NCBI RefSeq assembly: GCF_017589495.1
Contig: NC_063195.1
Coordinates: forward strand, 30,610,193 to 30,674,192
Direction of reading: 5' to 3'
DNA from: Alosa alosa
Taxonomy: Eukaryota > Chordata > Actinopteri > Clupeiformes > Clupeidae
Length of the DNA: 64,000 bases
The notes below the pieces were generated by a model. It made no database searches. It had not been told where the DNA came from and saw only the letters and a program-made list of their open reading frames with translations. Of this stretch, positions 57,151 through 64,000 are shown in pieces. Within the stretch, counting starts at the first letter, position 1; each line of letters starts with the position of its first letter. Made by a program: the position numbers and the translations under genes.

Positions 57151-58120
57151 GCCTGTCAGTGTCACTACATGTAAGAAACTCTTTTTTTCACACTTGTCTG
57201 ATCTCGTAACAAAAATGCTGAGCTTCTACTGACACACAGGAAGAATGAAAGTCAAGACACACCACTGTCACCTTTCATGTCATCGCCTAAAATCACTTAC
57301 AAATCTTAATCTATTTCAAGCAGCAAGACTCTATTTTTGCCGTCTGCCTGTCAACTAAAAAAATCCTCAGTCACTCCTTAAATCTCAAAAGATGAATGCA
57401 TAGGTTGCTAGTGAAGTGTCCCACTGGCCGGTTTGGGTTTCCGATATATGGGGGTTATGTGTCATGGGTTTTGGCATATGGGTTATGTGTGGTGGAGCTT
57501 GTCCAGCTCTGTGGGCTTCTGGTTGACAGGATGTTGTTTGAAAAGGTCAGTGGCTGCATTCCAGCTTTTCTGCATGGCACGCATGGGCTTGGAACCTTTT
57601 ATAGTACAGCCAGTTTTTGATCATAAAAAAAAATTACCGTTGGCCTCTGTGGACATCCCATTGCACCCCCTGGGCCTGCTCACTTATAAGTCTCCTCTGT
57701 GTTTGTGTGTTTGTGTGTGTGTGTGTGTGTGTGTTTGTGTGTGCAATCCCCAAGCGCCTCTTTCTTTGATGGCGTGTTGACATTGATGTGGGACCCGTGA
57801 CAATGGCGGCCTCTCAGAAAGCGCTGTGCCCTGTGAGGCCCTTGTGACATGCCTCTTGAGCGCTTGCCTTTTGTTATCTTGTTCAGGTGCTTCTCGTTCA
57901 CCTACTCCACGGCTCTCTCCTTCTTTCATTCACCTCTCCTGTCGTCCGCCTGCCTGCTCCCTCGTTCCCTTCCCACTCATGTCTGTTGTCGGCACAAGAG
58001 AGAGAGAGAGAGGGAGGGGGAGCGATGAATTATTTACTGGCCACTTCAACCTGAGACTTTCTTTCATGCTGTTGCTATTAATAGCAACACAGCACTTTTC
58101 CTTGTGTGTGTGTCTGCGAT

Positions 58121-58154
<34 letters not shown>

Positions 58155-58313
58155 GAGGGTTGGGGGTGCAGAGAGAGCAAAGCAGCCTATTCCATGGGAT
58201 CAGTGGTGTCATCGTACAAAATCAAGCCTCTTATCTCTCCAGCCAGAGACACTCAGCACTTAATCATCATACCTGATGTATGAGTCGACAGAATAGGGTG
58301 GAGCAGACACTAC

Positions 58314-58874
58314 TCATATAGAAGCATCCAGCTGTGTTGAATGCATATAAGGCTCTCGCCCATTGAAGCCTGCCTTGTTGTTGTTGTTGTTGTTGTTATT
58401 GTTTGTCCCAGTCTGGGAGGAGCAGTTGGTACATCTCGTCTGACTGGTGGAGGTGTTCCAGAAGAGGCAGAATGGAGACTGGGCACAGAGCTGCCGCTGC
58501 TCCTGTGTGACGCCGCTGCTCCTGTGTGACGCCGCACTTTCTGGTGTTGGGTTTTCACTTTCCCTGACGGCAGACAGCATGAATAATTGATCGTCCTGAG
58601 GCTTGCAGCTAGCGTTGTTTTCGTCGGGTTTTTTTTGTGCTGAGGCATCTGTTTTCTCCTCTACTGCATCAGGGGGGGGGGGGGTTGTTACAAGTTCTCC
58701 TAGCCAGTTTACCAGAGATGTGGTGTTAGCACACACACTCACACTGGCAGGTTCATGAGATGGGCTGAATGGTTCATTTGCTGATTTGTTGATCTCTCTG
58801 GAGTCTGGATTCTTTAGGAGTGTCTTCTCGGGGCCCTGCTTGTGAGGCGGAGGTGGGAAAGAGGGGTCAGTAAC
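58314..58874 (-). other. 187-codon minus-strand open frame, doubtful
   Basis: The frame is open from 58874 down to a stop at 58314. It passes through KTLLKNPDSREINKSANEPF, TTSLVNWLGELVTTP and QDDQLFMLSAVRESENPTPE, which look more protein-like than neighbouring repeat frames. Against it: no early ATG, no good acceptor upstream, a poly-C run (about 58672-58684) that encodes PPPP and could shift the frame, and an N-run from (GTT)n near the end. I recognise no domain. Confidence 0.2.
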
Positions 58875-59297
58875 TCACAGTTTGTTGGTTTTGAGACTTT
58901 ACTGCTGTACATCTACCTTAATCAATACATACACATGCATGTTACATACACATACATGCAAGTCAAGGCTTCCTTTTTCTTGACATTTAATCTTTTAAGG
59001 ACATGATTAGGTTGAGGGTTTCCTTGTCTGACTTACTCTGTGGGACTTCATGCATGTAGTGGCTCCAGCAGTATTCTAAGCATTGTAAGAGCCCTGTAAA
59101 GCGTATGTGTATAAGGAGTGAACGCCCAGCTATGTTCAGTGTTGATGCCATCGTGTCTGCCAGCGGATTGCATCATGAGTTGGCACAGCCAGTGGCGGCC
59201 GGTCCCTGGGTACCCTGCACGCTCCCCCGCGGGCTCTGGTCTCAGGGTTGGAATGGGCTGCAGGTGAGGGGGAAGAGCCCAGGTGTGTGGTGGTGGT

Positions 59298-59308
59298 GTT
59301 GCTGTTGC

Positions 59309-59347
<39 letters not shown>
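59298..59347. repeat. (GTT)n trinucleotide repeat
   Basis: About 16 units of GTT, preceded by GTTGCT variants. It gives poly-L, V, C or Q frames depending on reading frame and strand. Confidence 0.97.
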
Positions 59348-60075
59348 GGGAGGCCTGCTGCCATCGCTCTGCTGTCTCTTATCACGGTGGAGTGGAGAGG
59401 CCTGGGGGGGGGGGGGACGGAGGAGGAGAGGAAAGAGGGATGGAGTGAGCGATTCATGGAGAAAGAAGGATGGAGTGATGAACTGAGGGAGGATGGATGG
59501 ATGGATGGATGGATGGATGGACACGGAGAGGGAGGGTTGAATGAGAGAGGAATAAATAGACAGATAGGAGTAGGTTCTGAGGTAGAGAAAAGAAGTGCAT
59601 GGATGGAAGGAGAGAGAGAGGGATTCTGAGGGAGAGAGAGAGGGATTCTAAGAGAGAGAGAGAGGGGTGGATGAAGGGAGAGAGGGGGATTCAGAGGGAG
59701 AGAGGGATTCAGAGAGAGAGAGCTGGCCCTGTGAGTGCTGTGCCTCAGCAGAGAGGATGAGAGCGAGCCTGTGCTCCTCTAAGAGGATTAGGATAAAGCC
59801 CGGCACCAGGGGCCCAGCAAGGGTCATCACCTCACTTTCACCATCCGCTCTTTGTCTCTCCTTCGCTTTTATCCCTCTCCCTCTCTCTGTCCCTCCTTCC
59901 TCTCCCTAGAAGAACTCTAGAGCTCTCGCACCACTCCTCTTCCCACACATTTCTCACTCCTCCATTCACTACCCTCTTCTCTTCTCCCTCCTTCCCCTTT
60001 TACAGAGGATGTGTCTTTTCAAGCTGTTTTTCTCCACATTTCACTCATGTGTCCCTCCCCCATCTCCTCCATATC

Positions 60076-60386
60076 TCTCCCTCGCTCCATCTCTCCTCTC
60101 GTAGGCACCTCTCCCTCGCTCCATCTCTCCTCTCGTAGGCACCTCTCCCTCTCTCCATCTCTCCTCGTAGGCACCTCTCCCTCGCCCCATCTCTCCTCTC
60201 GTAGGCACCTCTCCCTCGCTCCATCTCTCCTCTCGTAGGCACCTCTCCCTCTCCCATCTCTCCTCTGTGAGGGCACCTCTCCCTCGCATCTCTCCTCCTC
60301 AGAGGCACCTCCCCCTCATCCCATCTCTCCTCTCTCTGAGGGCACCTCTCCCTCGCTCCATCTCTCCTCTCGTAGGCACCTCTCCC
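60076..60386. repeat. 34-bp minisatellite
   Basis: The unit CGTAGGCACCTCTCCCTCGC + TCCATCTCTCCTCT recurs about eight to nine times with small deletions. It is polypyrimidine-rich, and open frames across it on both strands are artefacts. Confidence 0.95.
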
Positions 60387-60509
60387 GTGCCTCCAGACGG
60401 CACAGTTTGAAACGGTGGTCCAACGAGCATTTGTGTCTTTTTTTTGGCCAACAGCTTAGAGTGATCAAAAAGCAGCCAAGGGATTTGGCCTGAATAATTT
60501 ACACCGCAT

Positions 60510-60511
<2 letters not shown>

Positions 60512-60574
<63 letters not shown>
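60512..60574. repeat. (CA)n microsatellite
   Basis: About 31 CA units, 300 bases before pitpnc1 exon 2. Confidence 0.97.
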
Positions 60575-60577
<3 letters not shown>

Positions 60578-60850
60578 TCCCGTCGCAACATTACTGGCAT
60601 CCGGCGTGGCCACTGGAATCCGACCCAACCAGAAGCGAGCTCGTTCAGAGGCTCACTGATCTCCACTGGCTGGTTGGCCGCCTTTTTAATTGAAGAGCTT
60701 TCGGGGTTTGATCTCTGCCTGCCAGCGGGAAAAATAAAAAGCCTTCATCTCCTCTGTGCTGGAATAAACAGGACTTATGAACTGGGATCATTTGCTCCAC
60801 TGACTTGATGCTATTTAAATGACCAGAGCGGTCCCCTAATGTTTATATTT

Positions 60851-60870
60851 GTGTGTGTGTGTGTGTGTGT
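60851..60870. repeat. (GT)10 tract at the pitpnc1 exon 2 acceptor
   Basis: The tract ends 11 bases before the exon (GCGCGCTGCAG follows). It replaces a normal polypyrimidine tract. In RNA, (UG)n is bound by TDP-43 and CELF proteins, which is known for other genes; its use here is inference. Confidence 0.95.
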
Positions 60871-60881
60871 GCGCGCTGCAG

Positions 60882-61030
60882 TACAGGATCGGGCAGCTGT
60901 ACATGATCAGCAAGCACAGCCACGAGCAGAGTGAGCGTGGGGAGGGTGTGGAGGTGGTGCAGAACGAGCCCTTCGAGGACCCCACGCACGGACAGGGCCA
61001 GTTCACCGAGAAACGTGTCTACCTCAACAG
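60882..61030 (+). CDS. pitpnc1: pitpnc1 coding exon 2
   Basis: The exon encodes YRIGQLYMISKHSHEQSERG, EGVEVVQNEPFEDPTHGQGQ and FTEKRVYLN, then two bases of a Ser codon. The GQLYMISKHSHEQS and GEGVEVVQNEPFEDP motifs identify PITPNC1. They form the second and third beta-strands of the lipid-binding fold, which encloses one phosphatidylinositol or phosphatidic acid molecule. The acceptor is CTGCAG at 60876-60881 and the donor GTGAGC at 61031. The exon is 149 nt and leaves phase 2. The remaining exons lie beyond the window. The frame is intact and follows exon 1 exactly. Confidence 0.97.
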
Positions 61031-61037
61031 GTGAGCC

Positions 61038-61257
61038 AGCACACACACACTCACACACACACACACTCACACTCACACACACGTGCCCCCCCACACACAC
61101 ACACACACACACATACACATGCCCACACACACACACCCGCATACACATGCATACACCCTCCCCACACACACACATGCACACCCTCACACTCATATACACA
61201 CAACACACACACACATACACATGCATACAACCTCCCCACACACACACATGCACCCTC

Positions 61258-61289
<32 letters not shown>
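61038..61289. repeat. (CA)n-rich array directly after pitpnc1 exon 2
   Basis: The array starts 7 bases into intron 2 and continues for about 250 bases, with recurring CCTCCCCACACA and CATACACATGC modules. It is complementary to the (GT)10 tract on the other side of the exon. Confidence 0.95.
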
Positions 61290-61291
<2 letters not shown>

Positions 61292-61524
61292 GCGTACCAC
61301 AGGGCGAGAGGTGCGTAACTTTGCCGCTTCTCTGTGCTGGCAGCGATCCGTTCAATAATAGATGTGTTTTTGTATCAAGGATGTTGTTAGTTGCTCAAAA
61401 GAAGACGTTGGTGTCGGTGTTGTTGGTTTGCCAGTGGAAGAGATTGCTCTTCAGTAACAGTGTAGGAGTAGGAGGAAACATGTCTCTTCAGAAGCGTATG
61501 TAGAACGCAGCAGCAGCAGAAACA

Positions 61525-61562
<38 letters not shown>

Positions 61563-62507
61563 GACATGTAATCTCATTTGCACATGTTCATAGACTCGTC
61601 CAAGCGAGACTGCCACACACTGTGACTGTTTCATCACTAGCGTATATGCACAGTGAGTCGAATCGTTTTGCTGGATGATATAGTTGGTTGGAATGCTGCA
61701 CAAGCACACTGATAAGCAAAGCAGCCAGAATCACACGGGCTCCACTAACTGCATTTGCGCCGGAGCCATCTGTTGGGTAATTGGACGTTAATGTGCATTT
61801 ATCTGCCCAACTTTCTCCCTCTCCCTTTCTCTCCTTCCTTCTCTCTTTCCCCCCCCTCTCTCTCTCTCCATCTCTCTTTCTCTCTCTCCCCCCCCTCTCT
61901 CTCCATCTCTCTTTCTCTCCCTCCTCCCCCCTTCTCTCTCTCGCTCCTGTTGAATGACACAAAGTGTTTGGCAGCTGCTGAGGCCTGTCGGAGGGTCTCT
62001 GTCCTCGCTCCGCGCATCGCTGCACATCCAAGGACAAAAACGACCCGAGTCGGCAGATTTCTGTGACAGAGAGCGGAGGAGAGGGGAGAAGTGAAGAGAA
62101 GAGAAGAGGATAGAGGAAGAGAGCGGGAGGAGAAGAAAAGAGTGGGAGAGAATAGGGGGAGAGAGGAGAGGGGAGAGGTTGAAAGAGGAGTGGGGGGTGG
62201 GTGGACTCTGCAGAGGACAGGCGATTTAGTCAGTAGCAACAAATGGCTGCGTCAGCAGCCTGGACAGCAATGGAGCTGACCCAGCACTACTCTGAGTCTT
62301 ACTACTGGAGAGAGAGAGAGAGAGAGAGAGAGGACACATCAGGAAAAAAGGAGAAGAAAGAAGGGGGAAAAAGAGAGAGAGATGGGGAGATAAATGTTTA
62401 GAGAAAGAGTAAGAGATAAATGTTTAGAGAAAGAGTAAGAGATAAATGTTTAGAGAGGAGGGGAAGAGTGTGATGAATGGGAAGAAAGAGACACAAAGAG
62501 AGCAAAC

Positions 62508-62511
<4 letters not shown>

Positions 62512-62545
<34 letters not shown>

Positions 62546-62814
62546 GGGAGGGAGAGAGGAGGGGAGGGAAGAGGAGGTTTGGGGGTTGATAGAGATGGAG
62601 GGAGATTAGATCTGTGGGGAAAGGATAGAGAGAGAATAGAGAAAGGAGAGAGAGATAGAGAGAGAGAATAGAGAGAGATAGAGCGAGAATAGAGAGAGAG
62701 AATAGAGAGAGAATAGAGAGAGATAGAGAGAGAATAGAGAGAGATAGAGAGAGAATAGAGAGAGAGAGAGAGAGAGAGATAGAGAGAGAATAGAGAGAGA
62801 GAGAGAGAGAGAGA

Positions 62815-62894
<80 letters not shown>

Positions 62895-62930
62895 TAGAGA
62901 GAGATAGAGAGAGAATAGAGAGTGGAGAGC
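62512..62930. repeat. polypurine GA/GATAGA array
   Basis: (GA)n and GAGGGGAGG sequence leads into repeated ATAGAGAGAGA and GAGAGATAGAGAGAGAATAG modules. Nearly all purine on the plus strand apart from the single T of each GATA. Confidence 0.95.
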
Positions 62931-63065
62931 AGCAGTTAATGTTCAGACCCCCTGGGTAGCAGGGCAGTGCAGTGCAGCTGCAGCACAGAGAGAAAAGGCC
63001 GTCTCACCTCTAAAAGCACTGCAGAGCTGGAACAGGTGGTGTTGGAGAGAGGCTGAGAGAGCCCC

Positions 63066-63430
63066 AGAGACCCCAGCTGAGCTCTGGAGGGGGGTGAGGT
63101 GGAGAGGGCCAGTATCCCCAGCGCTGAGCTCTGGAGGGGGTGAGGTGGAGAGGGCCAGTATCCCCAGCGCTGAGCTCTGGAGGGGGGTGAGGTGGAGAGG
63201 GCCAGTATCCCCAGCGCTGAGCTCTGGAGGGGGGTGAGGTGGAGAGGGCCAGTATCCCCAGCACTGAGCTCTGGAGGGGGGTGAGGTGGAGAGGGCTAGA
63301 GTCCCCAGCGCTGAGCTCTGGAGAGGGGTGAGGTGGAGAGGGCCCCAGCTGAGCTCTGGAGGGGGGTGAGGTGGAGAGGGCTAGAGTCCCCAGCGCTGAG
63401 CTCTGGAGGGGGGTGAGGTGGAGAGGGGGC
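63066..63430. repeat. 47-bp minisatellite, about eight units
   Basis: The unit GAGCTCTGGAGGGGGGTGAG + GTGGAGAGGGCCAGTATCCC + CAGCGCT (47 bp) recurs from 63079. Some units are shortened (GGGCCCCAGCT). The 225-codon minus-strand frame across it is an artefact. Confidence 0.95.
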
Positions 63431-63612
63431 ACGGCCGTGCCGATGCTGCTAATTGCGGATAGCCGCTGGCTGTCTACAGCCCTGCTGCACTCATAAATTA
63501 GACAAGAATCTTGTGAATGTTTGTCAGGCTCTGGGTATCTGGGATTCACCACGATCCCCTTGCTTGAGCTGAGTGTGTGTGTGCGTGCGCATGTGTGTAT
63601 TTGAGCGTGGAG

Positions 63613-63647
<35 letters not shown>

Positions 63648-63956
63648 AGGTCTCTCTCGGTCTTGTGTAACTCAAACGTGTCTTCATCTGAGAGCCTGTC
63701 CAGCCGGCCGCTGTGGAGGTTGGGGTCTAATAAATAAACTTAGAGCGTGACAAACCGCTTTGCATGGGTGAAGCATGAGATGTTCCTCCTGATGCAGAGC
63801 CTAAGGAGGATAGGAGGAAGTGGCTTAGCAGTGTGTGTGTGTGTGTGTGTGTGTGTATAATTGTGTGTGTGTGTGTGTGTGTGTATTATGTTTTATGTTT
63901 TATGTTTATGAGAGACTTAGACCATTTAGAATTAATGTGAGTTTGTTCAGTGTATA

Positions 63957-64000
<44 letters not shown>

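Larger units (their letters stand above)
55100..60850 (+). other. distal intron 1; simple repeats
   Basis: GT/CA runs lie at about 55218-55268, 55806-55832, 56099-56123, 56438-56455, 56806-56835, 57703-57741, 58102-58151 and 60512-60574. There is a (TATC)n run (56606-56626), (GTT)n runs (58374-58400, 59298-59347), a (GGAT)n run (59491-59520) and GA runs (59600-59725). The 34-bp minisatellite and a minus-strand open frame at 58314-58874 are listed separately. No gene is supported. Confidence 0.45.
9490..60881 (+). other. pitpnc1: pitpnc1 intron 1 (51.4 kb)
   Basis: The intron runs from GTAAGT at 9490 to CTGCAG at 60876-60881. Long first introns are usual for PITPNC1 in vertebrates. It is packed with microsatellites, minisatellites and DNA transposons, described separately. 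No nested protein-coding gene with a recognisable domain was found on either strand. Confidence 0.9.
61290..64000 (+). other. pitpnc1: start of pitpnc1 intron 2
   Basis: This is non-coding sequence with (CA)n (61525-61561), a CT tract (about 61810-61945), GA/GATA tracts (62309-62331, 62512-62930), a 47-bp minisatellite and GT runs (63571-63640, 63826-63890, 63958-64000). No exon 3 was found. Its expected beginning (KLPSWAR-like residues) is absent, so intron 2 continues past the window. Confidence 0.8.

Noticed and set aside
63010..63687. 225-codon minus-strand frame
   Set aside because: Produced by the 47-bp minisatellite and adjoining GT run.

Overview
The window is vertebrate nuclear DNA, almost certainly from a teleost fish. 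It carries intron-split exons of two conserved vertebrate genes, very dense (GT)n, (CA)n, (CT)n and (GA)n microsatellites, many minisatellites, and DNA transposons of the types common in fish (hAT, piggyBac-like and Harbinger-like elements). The species cannot be fixed from the sequence alone.

Layout. Positions 1-3601 hold the last four coding exons of tex2 on the plus strand, encoding the acidic linker and the end of the SMP lipid-transfer domain. They are followed by an inferred 3' UTR of up to 3 kb with poly(A) signals at 3748 and 6584. A decayed LINE 3' end on the minus strand lies at about 6.8-7.87 kb. The putative promoter and 5' UTR of pitpnc1 lie at about 8.56-9.44 kb. Coding exon 1 of pitpnc1 is at 9442-9489 and exon 2 at 60882-61030, so intron 1 spans 51.4 kb and fills most of the window. 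Positions 61031-64000 are the start of intron 2.

Intron 1 contains no other gene I can support. It is a store of mobile elements: a 1.97 kb hAT element with an 8-bp target duplication and a TTAA-flanked MITE nested in it (12.0-14.0 kb); three copies of a second hAT family (25.3-27.1, 39.7-42.7 and 46.15-47.6 kb), two of which carry a second TTAA MITE while the third preserves the empty site; a 344-bp perfect duplication linking copies 1 and 2; an 886-bp inverted-repeat element inserted into a 44-bp minisatellite (34.2-35.1 kb); and a Harbinger-like element (54.0-55.0 kb). Minisatellites with units of 28, 29, 34, 43, 44, 47 and 48 bp produce long but meaningless open frames.

Both genes encode lipid-transfer proteins. 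TEX2 is an ER membrane SMP protein of contact sites, and PITPNC1 (RdgB-beta) is a soluble class II phosphatidylinositol/phosphatidate transfer protein. The most unusual structural points are the framing of pitpnc1 exon 2 by a (GT)n tract upstream and (CA)n tracts downstream, the composite hAT copy that carries 344 bp of flanking DNA from 14 kb away, and the paralogous empty site that proves a TTAA insertion. I found no evidence of a new protein-coding system.
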